The notes under the pieces were generated by a model. It ran no database searches. It saw only the letters and a list, made by a program, of their open reading frames with translations, and was not told the origin of the DNA. Positions 36,294 through 44,976 of a stretch of 52,785 nucleotides of DNA are shown here, in pieces. This DNA is from JAFEDN01 sp965651935 (GTDB lineage: Bacteria; Pseudomonadota; Gammaproteobacteria; Coxiellales; Coxiellaceae): assembly GCA_965651935.1 (NCBI GenBank), contig CBFGTC010000013.1, positions 1 through 52,785 on the forward strand, in the 5' to 3' direction. Within the stretch, counting starts at the first letter, position 1. Every line of letters starts with the position of its first letter. A program made the position numbers and the translations under genes.

Positions 36294-38108
36294 TTGAAGA
36301 AAGACAAAGCTTTATTCGATCAAATGCCTAGCATTGAGGATTATGGAATCATTTCAGATTGTCATTCCGTAGCCTTAGTTTCCACACAAGCTTCTATTGA
36401 CTGGTGCTGCATGCCTCAAATTGATTCGCCAAGTTGTTTTGGCAGGATCATTAATGTGAATTCCGGCTATTGTCAAATTTTGCCACAGGGTGAAGTGAAA
36501 ATTACTAGGAGGTATCTAAAAAATACCCTTATTTTAGAATTTTATTTTGAATCCAAATCAGCAAAAGCAAAATTAACGGATTGTTTTGTTTTTGATAAAA
36601 AGATTGAATATCCGGTTTCGCAAGTGTTGAGAATTGTTGAAGGCATAGAAGGTGATATGGATTTTAAATTGGATATTCTGCCTCGATTTGATTATGGGCT
36701 GACTAAACCTTGGATTAGGAAATATCATAAAAATTTATTCGTTGCCATTGCCAGCGATCAAGGATTATGTGTTTCAAGTAATATTGATTTTAATTTTAAA
36801 AAGCGCCATCAAGTGCAAACATTTTTTAATGTAAAAAAAAATCAAAAAAAATATCTATCCATTCAATGGGGGATTCCTCATGCACTAGAACAAGGGAATT
36901 TTTATGTGTATGAACAATTTGAGTTGGATTTTCTGTTAGAGCAGACAATCAACTGTTGGAAAACATGGTCTTCGCAGTTTAGTTATAAGGGTAAATATGC
37001 CAATTTGGTTTTACGAAGTGCTTTAACTTTAAAAGCGCTAAGTAATTCCGCAACCGGTGGCATTGCCGCAGCAGCGACAACTTCGTTACCTGAAGCTTTA
37101 CCGGGTAATCGTAATTGGGATTATCGTTATTGCTGGATCCGCGATTCTTATTTTACGATAAATACTTTATCTAAAATTGGTTTTAAAAATGAAGCCCGAT
37201 TATTTGATCGCTTTGTTGATCGCACTAGCGGTGATACTGCCAGTGGCTTACAAGTTTTATACGGAATTGATGGAAGAAAATTTTTATTTGAATATGAGCT
37301 GAATATGTTATCTGGATACAAAGGCGCGAAACCGGTCCGTATTGGTAATTTGGCTTTTGAACAACATCAATTGGGTAATGACGGCTGGCTTTTAGAAATG
37401 TTTTATCGAAGTGAAAAATTAAATTTTCCCATTTGTGAAGAACGCTGGAGTTATATAAAAGGAATCGTCAAAACAGTGATTAAGAACTGGGAAATGCCCG
37501 ATAGTGGTATCTGGGAAAGACGAGATCATGAAGAAAATTTTGTATTTTCTAAAGTACTATGCTGGGCTACCCTGAATAGAGCAATTAAGCTTGCTAAAAA
37601 ATTGAATAAGAAGGTTCATAAATCTTGGATCGTTACCAGAAAGTTAATTTACGAAGCCATTATGGAAAAAGGCTACGATAAAAAACGCGGAGTTTTTATT
37701 CAATCATTTGAGTCTAAAGCCATGGATTCGGCATTGTTATTAATGCCGCAGTTGGACTTTATTAAATACGAAAATCCCAAAATGATTCGTACAGTGCAAG
37801 CTATTTGGAAAGATTTAAATGAAGATGGATTAATTAGAAGATATCGCACTGAGGATGATTCACTGGAAGGTAGGGAGGGTGTGTTTTTGCCTTCTTGTTT
37901 TTGGCTGGTTACCTGTTTGGCGAAGCAGGGTTTCCATAATGAGGCAAGGAAAATATTTAAACGGGCGATTAAAACCGGCAATGATCTAGGCCTGTTCGCA
38001 GAAATTTACGATAACTCCACTAAAAAAGCGCTGGGAAATTTTCCTCAAGCTTACACCCATTTATCTCTTATTGATGCAGTGCTGAGTTTACAAAGAGAGA
38101 AAAAATAA
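36294..38108 (+). CDS. Glycoside hydrolase family 15 protein, copy 1
   Basis: A 604-aa GH15 enzyme (glucoamylase, trehalase or glucodextranase group). The N-terminal segment DYGIISDCHSVALVST and SIDWCCMPQIDSPSCFG is the family N-domain. The (alpha/alpha)6 barrel has NRNWDYRYCWIRDSYF, PDSGIWERRDHEENFVFSK with the presumed acid Glu, and LFAEIYDN...LGNFPQAYTHLSLI with the presumed base Glu. In copy 2 the last motif reads SEEYW, so this copy lacks the second Glu. The TTG start at 36294 follows AAAGGGA; no ATG is better placed. It probably acts on cytoplasmic trehalose or a short alpha-glucan. No signal peptide. Confidence 0.88.
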   Translation: MKKDKALFDQMPSIEDYGIISDCHSVALVSTQASIDWCCMPQIDSPSCFGRIINVNSGYCQILPQGEVKITRRYLKNTLILEFYFESKSAKAKLTDCFVFDKKIEYPVSQVLRIVEGIEGDMDFKLDILPRFDYGLTKPWIRKYHKNLFVAIASDQGLCVSSNIDFNFKKRHQVQTFFNVKKNQKKYLSIQWGIPHALEQGNFYVYEQFELDFLLEQTINCWKTWSSQFSYKGKYANLVLRSALTLKALSNSATGGIAAAATTSLPEALPGNRNWDYRYCWIRDSYFTINTLSKIGFKNEARLFDRFVDRTSGDTASGLQVLYGIDGRKFLFEYELNMLSGYKGAKPVRIGNLAFEQHQLGNDGWLLEMFYRSEKLNFPICEERWSYIKGIVKTVIKNWEMPDSGIWERRDHEENFVFSKVLCWATLNRAIKLAKKLNKKVHKSWIVTRKLIYEAIMEKGYDKKRGVFIQSFESKAMDSALLLMPQLDFIKYENPKMIRTVQAIWKDLNEDGLIRRYRTEDDSLEGREGVFLPSCFWLVTCLAKQGFHNEARKIFKRAIKTGNDLGLFAEIYDNSTKKALGNFPQAYTHLSLIDAVLSLQREKK

Positions 38109-38273
38109 TTTAAGCCCTGTTTAAGATATTTTTTTTGTGAATTTATAATCATTAAAATTTAGATACGTTTTAGTCCGGTATCTGACCAATAATTTTAGCA
38201 ATTAAGATAATTTTAAGTTTTAGATGTTAATCTTCTTAAATAAATTTTGATTCAATTAATTATAGGTGTATAG

Positions 38274-40136
38274 ATGCGTAAGAAACCAACTGAAGCAGAG
38301 ATTAAAGAGATTATAGATTTAAATCAAAAAACTAAAGACTTAATATCAAAATTAAAGTTAAATATTGAAAATAAAAATTTTCCATCCAAAAATGATTTAG
38401 ACTTTTTAAGTGATGCTTTTGATATTCAAGGAAAAGATGATGATTCAGAAGAGGAGATAAGTACTGCAGAAGCTATAAAAGAAAAATTTATAGTTATGAA
38501 TTTTAACTTTGTACTAATGAAGTATATATTTTTTTATAAAAATAACTATTCTTTAGAAAATAATTTGAGCATTTCTGAATTAAAAAATTTAAAAAATCAG
38601 TTAGAGCCAAATAATTCACTTTTTGAAATTACTATTAAATTAATTAATATAACACAAAACCTCATCCATACTGATAAATCAGAAATTATTCCTATAAAAA
38701 TAACTACTTTAGAAGAATTAGATTCACAACTCAAGAAACAAAAAGAATCTTTAAATAATATTATAATTTTAAATTTTAATGAAATTGAAAAACTTAATGA
38801 TCAAAAGGGGATAGTAACCCAGTATCTTGCTTACTATGTTGAAGGATATGAAAATGGGTTAAATTTAAATATAGATCATTTAAATGATGCGTTAAAAAAA
38901 GAAATAGTATTGTTAGATAGTTTAGATAAAATTTTAAGCAATAAAATTGCAAATTTAGAAAATTTAAATATGGTTGCTCGTCAATTGCTTAAGTATTTCT
39001 ACCTGATTGTTTTTGAGAAAGAGACTAGCTTTGTTGATTTTAATTCGCATATTCAATCAATTTATACAAGTAAGGAAAAAGAGACATTTTCTCAGTTAAT
39101 TTCAGAGACAGAAGAAAAATCTAAAGAAAAAGAGTCAAAAAATAATTTTTCTTTATTTAATAATCAAATTCCAGTCAAGCCAATATTACCCGTATCTGAA
39201 CAAAAAGTTATGACTTCATTAGATTATTATAAGATCGACGTTGAAGCTAAAAAAAATGTCGAACAAAACAGTCGATATTATATATTACCTGCAAGAAAGT
39301 ATAAGAACAATCGTGAATCTCATCTTGAAATTTTAATGCCTTATCTATTTAGCGCTAAAACTCAGTCTGAGTTAGACAGTTCGTTAGACAAAATAAAAAA
39401 GTCAGAGTTCATGCATAAAACATCGATAGCTAAACTGTCTGCAAAAACTTCTCATGTTATGTCCCTTATTGAAACATATCATTTTGTTAAATCAGGATAT
39501 GTTAACAGGAAAAATTATAAAATTATTGAACGATCTTTAATAGAAGAATTAGTTGCCGCTGAAGAGAATTTAAAATTTCACCTAAATAAGTATTATAGCA
39601 AAGTATACAAAGCGATTCTTAACGGCGAGAATTCATTAAACTTAGATACTACCAATAAAAATGAGATTTTTATCCGGCGTTGTTACTTTTTAGAAAATAA
39701 AGCTTTAACAATAATTAGCGAAACAAAACCGGTGCCCAAACAAGAACGTGTTATTATTTTGAATCATTTGTTTCCATTATTAATTTTCACAAGCGATGCA
39801 TCTGAAATTGAAGACCTCTTCGTAAAATTTATTAATAATAAAACCGCATTTTATCAAAAAAACCAGCGAACATCTTTTGAATCTAAAACGAATATTCTGC
39901 AATTAATCGAAAAATTTGTCAGAGCTAAAATAAACTATCATAAAAATCCAAGTGACCAAAATATAATTCATAAGTTAGAAATTGCATTTGAAAATATTGT
40001 AAGGCATTTAAAAAATCCCTTATATGGTTATTATCAAGCTTATACTACAAATTTGAATATCATTGAACACTATCGTAACTTTTTAAAAAATACAGAAGAC
40101 CAGCTTCAACAAAAAAGAACAAGTTACCTCCCATGA
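38274..40136 (+). CDS. 620-aa AT-rich orphan, helical/coiled-coil; candidate effector
   Basis: No family recognised. The ATG at 38274 follows ATAGGTG. The protein is Lys/Glu/Asn-rich, soluble and mostly helical, with probable coiled coils (ELDSQLKKQKESLNNI, near residues 150-165; and Glu/Lys-rich stretch near 275-290). There is no signal peptide and no membrane segment. Low GC and lack of recognisable domains match the other orphans here (29.9, 13.7 and 45.0 kb). It sits between two GH15 paralogues and just before a repeat-rich intergenic region. The effector call is inference from size, composition and context. Confidence 0.55.
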   Translation: MRKKPTEAEIKEIIDLNQKTKDLISKLKLNIENKNFPSKNDLDFLSDAFDIQGKDDDSEEEISTAEAIKEKFIVMNFNFVLMKYIFFYKNNYSLENNLSISELKNLKNQLEPNNSLFEITIKLINITQNLIHTDKSEIIPIKITTLEELDSQLKKQKESLNNIIILNFNEIEKLNDQKGIVTQYLAYYVEGYENGLNLNIDHLNDALKKEIVLLDSLDKILSNKIANLENLNMVARQLLKYFYLIVFEKETSFVDFNSHIQSIYTSKEKETFSQLISETEEKSKEKESKNNFSLFNNQIPVKPILPVSEQKVMTSLDYYKIDVEAKKNVEQNSRYYILPARKYKNNRESHLEILMPYLFSAKTQSELDSSLDKIKKSEFMHKTSIAKLSAKTSHVMSLIETYHFVKSGYVNRKNYKIIERSLIEELVAAEENLKFHLNKYYSKVYKAILNGENSLNLDTTNKNEIFIRRCYFLENKALTIISETKPVPKQERVIILNHLFPLLIFTSDASEIEDLFVKFINNKTAFYQKNQRTSFESKTNILQLIEKFVRAKINYHKNPSDQNIIHKLEIAFENIVRHLKNPLYGYYQAYTTNLNIIEHYRNFLKNTEDQLQQKRTSYLP

Positions 40137-40160
40137 CAATGATAATGATAATGAAAATAT

Positions 40161-40248
40161 TTTCCATTAGAGTCTGTTGACATTTCGCCGTCATTGCGAA
40201 CGAAGCGAAGCAATGACGGCGAAATGTCAACAGACCCTAATATGGAAA
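40161..40248. repeat. Long near-perfect palindrome (MITE-like hairpin)
   Basis: A perfect 26-bp stem (40172-40197 paired with 40210-40235) encloses the 12-base loop GAACGAAGCGAA. The arms extend with small gaps to TTTCCAT/ATGGAAA at the ends. The left arm starts GTCTGTTGACATTTCGCCGT. TAGGGTCTGTT at the arm end also begins the element at 4896. The loop GCGAACGAAGCGAAGC is the kind of short repeat seen in palindromic elements of intracellular bacteria. Non-autonomous transposable element is the most likely nature; no transposase is present. Confidence 0.75.
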
Positions 40249-40284
40249 CATTTTTTAATGCCGCGCCCGGCAAAACCGATGCTT
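40238..40284 (+). repeat. Direct repeat, copy A
   Basis: This begins CTAATATGGAAA and ends GGCAAAACCGATGCTT. It matches copy B at 40423-40476 (TTAATATGGAAA to GGCAAAGCCGATGCTC) with substitutions and an insertion. The end of the palindrome overlaps its start. Confidence 0.5.
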
Positions 40285-40422
40285 AATTAGATAAAATATA
40301 CTAATCCCATCAAAAGTAAATATTAATCCTCAAAATCTCGTTGATATCATTAAAATTTAGGTCATAGGAATTTATTATTACCTATGCTATGATTGACTTG
40401 GTTTTATTATAGCATTTCGCAT

Positions 40423-40476
40423 TAATATGGAAATGCGATCTTATTTTGATGCTGCGCTCGGCAAAGCCGATGCTCG
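40423..40476 (+). repeat. Direct repeat, copy B
   Basis: Diverged second copy of 40238-40284, about 185 bp downstream. The core GCGCTCGGCAAAGCCGATGC is itself partly palindromic (GGC/GCC). Together the copies suggest past duplication or insertion around the palindrome. Confidence 0.5.
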
Positions 40477-40581
40477 CACTTAAGGGAGAGAATCGCGATG
40501 ATCCCTCTTAAGAATCCCCCATCGCGTAAGGACCCATTTCAATAAAAACGGGAAACGTTATAATTAATAAGGATTTTTATT

Positions 40582-40665
40582 ATGTATACAAAAGAAGAAT
40601 TGATTTGCAGGATTATTCGTAAACTACTTCCTGAGGTTTCTTCTCGAAAAGCTTGTTGCGGATGA
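40582..40665 (+). CDS. 27-codon leader or remnant N-terminal ORF
   Basis: ATG at 40582 is preceded by AAGGA at about 9 bases. The peptide reads MYTKEELICRIIRKLLPE... and ends at TGA 40663-40665, overlapping the next ATG (40662) as ATGA. It could be a leader peptide for translational coupling, or the original N-terminus of the following gene separated by a frameshift. Too short for homology by eye. Confidence 0.4.
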   Translation: MYTKEELICRIIRKLLPEVSSRKACCG

Positions 40666-41087
40666 TTGTGGAAAGCGAAAGCATTAACCTGCCTCCGCTC
40701 AAAGAAGTGCTGGGTTATCATCATGAAGGAGTTATCAAGCGCTTTTGCTATGATAACTCGAATTTTTCTTTGGATCAGATTCGACGTGATTTTCAAGATT
40801 TATTGGCGTGGTTATGGCTTAATGTCAAGCGCAAAAAATCGGGGCGTAAGACTTATCTGTTTGGGCCCTTAAAACATCTGGACAATCTTTGGCATTTATT
40901 CATACTCCATACGCGCGATTATTTTGATTTTTGTACGCAATATTTTAATGCATACATTCATCATGAAACAGAGCCGCCTGGAGAGGAATATCTTCTTTCA
41001 GAATTGGATTTAGAGGAATTTCTTGCTGATGCTTATGAGCAATTAGGTCAAGACTGGATAATCAGATGGTTTGACATAAAAATCTAA
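40662..41087 (+). CDS. Glycine-rich-domain-like conserved protein (141 aa)
   Basis: The central motif LDNLWHLFILHTRDYFDFC followed by FNAYIHHETEPP matches the LDxxWHxHIL-T-x-Y-xxxC...HH pattern of a widespread bacterial family related to plant glycine-rich-domain proteins; His, Cys and Asp are candidate metal or catalytic residues. Function is unknown. The start at ATG 40662 overlaps the stop of the short leader ORF, and no other good ribosome-binding site exists, so translation may depend on coupling. The stop overlaps the convergent GH15 gene by 4 bp. Confidence 0.65.
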   Translation: MIVESESINLPPLKEVLGYHHEGVIKRFCYDNSNFSLDQIRRDFQDLLAWLWLNVKRKKSGRKTYLFGPLKHLDNLWHLFILHTRDYFDFCTQYFNAYIHHETEPPGEEYLLSELDLEEFLADAYEQLGQDWIIRWFDIKI

Positions 41088-42904
41088 TGAGAGACTTGGC
41101 AAACATCCTCTCTATTTAAGGAAATTATCGCTGAAATAATAGACAAGTGGGTTAGGGCTTGCGGAAAATTTCCAAGCATTTTTTGATTTTTAATCCAGTA
41201 CTCTTCAGAAAATAAATTTAAATCATTCCCGGCAGCGATAGCGTTTTGAAAAATCTGTTCCGCTTTTTCCTTTTTGCCTTGGCAGGCAAAACAACTCACT
41301 AACCAGAAGGTGCAAGCTAGAAAAACACCTTCCTCCCCATTCAGATCATCATTGCCTGTAGGATAACGAAGCAACAAACCCTCGTGGCCGAGTTCTTCAT
41401 AAATGAGTTGCGCCGTGTTAACCATGCGAGGGTCTTGATAATCGATATATTCAAAAAATGGCAGCAAAAGGAGAGAAGCGTCCATGTCGGAATAACCAAA
41501 GGCTTGAGTAAAAACTCCTCGTTTTGAATCAAAGCCTTTCTCATCAATGGCTTTACGTATTTCGGCCCGAGCATTGCTCCATTTATCTATATCAATTGGT
41601 TTTTTCAATTCGTCCGCTAATTTAATGCCGATATCAATTGCAACCCAACACATGGCTTTTGAAAAAACAAAATGACGTGGCTCACCTCGAATTTCCCAAA
41701 TACCTTGATCTGGTTTTTGCCAATTCTCAATGGCCATTTCTACAATTTCGGTTAAAAATTTCCAATAATCATCGTCTGGAATTTGCCCGCGTTTATAACA
41801 ATACCATGCTAATAAAAGCAATTCACCGTAGACATCCAGTTGCGATTGTTTATGAGCTGCATTGCCTACGCGAATCGGTTTAGCGCTATGATAACCGGCA
41901 AGATTTTCTACATTCCGTTCAAAAATATGCCGTCTCCCATCAATGCCGAATAAAATTTGTAATTCGCTAGCGCTTCCTGCGCAACTGCGCTCAATGAATC
42001 GCCGAAATCCATCCGCTTCGTCTATAAAACCTAAAAAGCTTAACGAATGCACTGAAAAACAAGCATCCCTGACCCAGGCGTAACGATAATCCCAATTACG
42101 ATCACCGCCAGGCGCTTCTGGTAAAGAAGTGGTGGGGGCCGCGATGATAGCGCCAGTTGGCGCATAACACAGGCATTTTAAAACCATAGCTGAACGCAGG
42201 GCGAGATCGGCATATTTACCCTGGAATTGATTTTGATCAACCCAGGAATTCCACCAGCGTAGGGTTTCTTGAGCTCTTAATTTTTGTTGACGCGCAGTGG
42301 GGACGTTGGTTTTCGCTTCTTCCAAGTTTTCGGGTTTGTCATAAATGATGGAAAGATAACGATTCTCAGTTGCCCTAATTGTAGTAATTGTCGATAATTG
42401 ATGTGTTTGTTCCAGCTTGAGTGGGATATTAGACGAAATCAATAGTCCATCAGAGCCCCCGATCGCCATAAAAGAATTTTCAGAATATTCCCGTATCCAG
42501 GGTTTAATAAGACCGTAATCAAAGCGCGGTTTAACGATAATTTTTAATTCCATGCTACCACGAATCGGGGTGATTAATCTTAATATTTGTTGATGCGGAA
42601 AGTGTTCACCGCCGCTACGCATGGTAAATAAATCCAACAAATGGACTTCACCCTCAGTAGTTTCAAAGCGAGTTTCCAGTATCATGGAACCTTTTATATA
42701 AGCGCGTGAAATTTTTACGGGCTGGGTGGGAATAATTTGGCAAAATCCGCCTTGTTCCCAATCGAGTAAGCGCCCAAAACAGCTTGAAGAATCCATTCTG
42801 GGCATACAGCACCAATCAATAGAGCCGGTTTTCGAAATTAGCGCGCTGCTATGGCAATCGCCAATATATGCATAATCGTGGATAAAATGCGTATCTTGAC
42901 CCAT
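41084..42904 (-). CDS. Glycoside hydrolase family 15 protein, copy 2
   Basis: A 606-aa paralogue of the protein at 36.3 kb, with the same N-domain (DYAYIGDCHSSALIS, SIDWCCMPRMDSSSCFG) and barrel motifs: DRNWDYRYAWVRDACF, PDQGIWEIRGEPRHFVFSK, and LFSEEYW...LGNFPQALTHLSII with the full SEE catalytic-base motif. The ATG at 42904 is chosen because GGGGG lies about 7 bases upstream and matches the paralogue's start; a longer frame would overlap the SDR gene. It starts 2 bp after the SDR stop, so the two form an operon: release of glucose by GH15 followed by oxidation by the SDR. Substrate may be trehalose or a dextrin. Confidence 0.9.
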   Translation of the reverse strand: MGQDTHFIHDYAYIGDCHSSALISKTGSIDWCCMPRMDSSSCFGRLLDWEQGGFCQIIPTQPVKISRAYIKGSMILETRFETTEGEVHLLDLFTMRSGGEHFPHQQILRLITPIRGSMELKIIVKPRFDYGLIKPWIREYSENSFMAIGGSDGLLISSNIPLKLEQTHQLSTITTIRATENRYLSIIYDKPENLEEAKTNVPTARQQKLRAQETLRWWNSWVDQNQFQGKYADLALRSAMVLKCLCYAPTGAIIAAPTTSLPEAPGGDRNWDYRYAWVRDACFSVHSLSFLGFIDEADGFRRFIERSCAGSASELQILFGIDGRRHIFERNVENLAGYHSAKPIRVGNAAHKQSQLDVYGELLLLAWYCYKRGQIPDDDYWKFLTEIVEMAIENWQKPDQGIWEIRGEPRHFVFSKAMCWVAIDIGIKLADELKKPIDIDKWSNARAEIRKAIDEKGFDSKRGVFTQAFGYSDMDASLLLLPFFEYIDYQDPRMVNTAQLIYEELGHEGLLLRYPTGNDDLNGEEGVFLACTFWLVSCFACQGKKEKAEQIFQNAIAAGNDLNLFSEEYWIKNQKMLGNFPQALTHLSIISAIISLNREDVCQVSH

Positions 42905-42906
42905 TA

Positions 42907-43716
42907 TTAACCCCCAGTAGCAAAACCTGGGAAAAGGCACATGCCTCCATCAACAAATAAAGTAGTACCTTGAACATAATCGGAATCATCTGAAGCGAGC
43001 CATACTGCTGCTTTGGCAATATCTTCGGGGTCGCCAATTCGACCATAAGGGATCAATTTGAGTAATTTTGCAGCGGCCTCAGGGCTTTCCCAAGCCTGAC
43101 GGTTAATATTAGTTTTAATGGCGCCAGGAGCAATGCCATTCACTCGAATATGATGTGCTGAAAGTTCTTGCGCTAAAGTTTTCATAAACATCATGATGCC
43201 GCCTTTGGTGGTAGCATAATTACAGTGATGAGACCAAGGGATCATTTGATGTACTGAGCTAATGCAAATAATTTTTCCAGCGGCCTTCGAAATCCGGGGG
43301 TTTATGCCGCGCCGCATAAATTCACGGCTTGCTTCGCGGGCGCAAAGGAAATAACCCGTTAAATTAACCTGTAGCACTGCATTCCATTTTGCTAAAGTCA
43401 TCTCTACTAAATCAGCATCTTTTTGGATTCCGGCATTATTGACTAAAATGTCGATAGTGCCGAATTGACTCAAAGCCTTCTCAAACATATTTTTGACTTG
43501 ATCTTCCTGGCTGACATCCGCATTTATGGCGATAGCTATTCCGCCATTTTTTTCAATATCCTTCACTACTCCCTCAGCGGAAGCAGGATCGCCTACGTAA
43601 TTGACAATGACTGCCGCCCCGGCGGCGGCTAACGCTTTGGCTATGCCTTCACCAATTCCGGAACTTGCGCCGGTGACCAGAGCTTTTTGTCCTTGTAACG
43701 GTTGATGACTATTCAT
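42907..43716 (-). CDS. Glucose 1-dehydrogenase-like short-chain dehydrogenase
   Basis: A 269-aa classical SDR. The cofactor motif TGASSGIG is at residues 15-22, NNAG at 93-96, catalytic Ser near 153-154 (CISSVHQ), Y167 and K171 in NYATTK. The SSVHxxIPW segment and the C-terminal LFVDGGMxxxPxF closely match Bacillus glucose 1-dehydrogenase, supporting oxidation of beta-D-glucose to gluconolactone with NAD(P)+. The operon with a GH15 hydrolase strengthens this. It is divergent from the Dus gene with only 49 bp between. Confidence 0.85.
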   Translation of the reverse strand: MNSHQPLQGQKALVTGASSGIGEGIAKALAAAGAAVIVNYVGDPASAEGVVKDIEKNGGIAIAINADVSQEDQVKNMFEKALSQFGTIDILVNNAGIQKDADLVEMTLAKWNAVLQVNLTGYFLCAREASREFMRRGINPRISKAAGKIICISSVHQMIPWSHHCNYATTKGGIMMFMKTLAQELSAHHIRVNGIAPGAIKTNINRQAWESPEAAAKLLKLIPYGRIGDPEDIAKAAVWLASDDSDYVQGTTLFVDGGMCLFPGFATGG

Positions 43717-43765
43717 AGGACTAATAATAGAATGTTTTTATTAAATCACCAGCGACGTATTAATT

Positions 43766-44734
43766 ATGTATTCAAAATCTTTAAGTATTGGTAACTTGGT
43801 TTTTGCTAATAATCTTATTCAAGGCCCCTTGGCCGGCTATAGTTGTGCACCGTTTAGAAGATTATTTTATCATTTTCAAGCGCCAGCTTATTGTTGTAGT
43901 GAAATGATTTCAGCTCAAGATTTAGTTCAAAATAAAAAAAGCAAAAAAAGATTTGTTTTTCGTGACTCTTTGGAAAAATACTTAAGTTACCAGTTGGGTG
44001 GCTATGAAATAACCTATCTTAAAGAGGCGGCTCAATATTTAGCGGATTTAGGCGCTGATTTAATTGATATTAATTGCGGTTGCCCTAAACCGAAAATTCG
44101 AAAAAAACGCATGGGGTCTTATTTGTTAGATCATCCTTATCATGTGAGCAAAATAATTGAAGCGATTAAAGGCGTCATCTCTGTTCCGCTTACAGTCAAG
44201 GTGCGGCTTATAAAACCAGAGGGTGAAAAAAATAAAAATTTAGAAATGGTTAAAATGTTAACTGATGCAGGAGCAGATGCCATCATCGTGCATGGGAGAC
44301 ATTGGTCTGAAGATTATAATGTGTCATGTCATTTAGACAATATTGCTGAAATGACCGCTTCCACTAAAATACCTATCATTGGCAATGGTGATATAAATGA
44401 TTTAGATTCATGGAAAAAAATGCTTGAAACGACTCAATGTGCCGGTGTGATGATATCGCGTGCTGGTACGGGAAAGCCTTGGTTATATGAGGAAATTTTA
44501 ACAAAGGCTCGCGGTGATAATTTCAATGCACCGGATCTGGCAAGGGTGAAATCGCTTTTTTTCGAACATATAGAAAAACTGTGTGAAATAGAAAATGAAA
44601 CGGTAGCCCTATTAGAAAGTCGAAAGTTTCTTAAATACTATTTCGGCAAAAATATCAATGAGGAAAATTTTACCGCCTATTGTAGATTAAATTCTGTTAA
44701 ACACCTTGTGCAATGTCTTGACTCTAGTTTTTAA
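43766..44734 (+). CDS. tRNA-dihydrouridine synthase family protein
   Basis: The 322-aa flavoprotein matches Dus enzymes: N-terminal QGPLAGYSCAPFRRL, catalytic Cys C106 in INCGCPKPKIRKKRMGSYLL (DusB-like GCPxxK pattern), LTVKVRL, VHGRHWSEDY, and IIGNGDINDLDSW. It reduces a uridine in tRNA D-loops with FMN and NADPH. The HGRHWSED segment deviates from the usual HGRTRxQxY of DusB, and GPLAGYS differs from the common APMxGVT, so this may be a divergent subfamily rather than DusA, DusB or DusC. No ribosome-binding site is obvious. Confidence 0.85.
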   Translation: MYSKSLSIGNLVFANNLIQGPLAGYSCAPFRRLFYHFQAPAYCCSEMISAQDLVQNKKSKKRFVFRDSLEKYLSYQLGGYEITYLKEAAQYLADLGADLIDINCGCPKPKIRKKRMGSYLLDHPYHVSKIIEAIKGVISVPLTVKVRLIKPEGEKNKNLEMVKMLTDAGADAIIVHGRHWSEDYNVSCHLDNIAEMTASTKIPIIGNGDINDLDSWKKMLETTQCAGVMISRAGTGKPWLYEEILTKARGDNFNAPDLARVKSLFFEHIEKLCEIENETVALLESRKFLKYYFGKNINEENFTAYCRLNSVKHLVQCLDSSF

Positions 44735-44976
44735 AAAGTTTAAAGAAAATAAATCGTTTTCTTTGTTAACCTGATTTTCTTTTAAAATTATTTTTATTTC
44801 TAAGTTGGGATAATTTTTGATTTGAGTGAATCTAAAAAAGAGGGTGTAGTTGTAGAACTTTGCAAGACGTTGAAGCCATGCAGTGAAAAGTTGGGTTAGT
44901 TATATTTTCAAATATAAAATTGCGCTCGAAATCAGATAAATCAATGAAAGTGATATTCGGTATTAAACATATAAAT

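Larger units (their letters stand above)
40137..40581. other. Repeat-rich noncoding region
   Basis: These roughly 445 bases carry no supported gene. They hold the long palindrome at 40161-40248, two diverged direct repeats (40238-40284 and 40423-40476), a small TCGCATT/AATGCGA hairpin near 40410-40430, and the GAGAATCGCGAT motif at 40486 shared with other repeats in the window. The 3' end carries AAGGA at 40568-40572, the ribosome-binding site of the small ORF at 40582. Confidence 0.6.
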
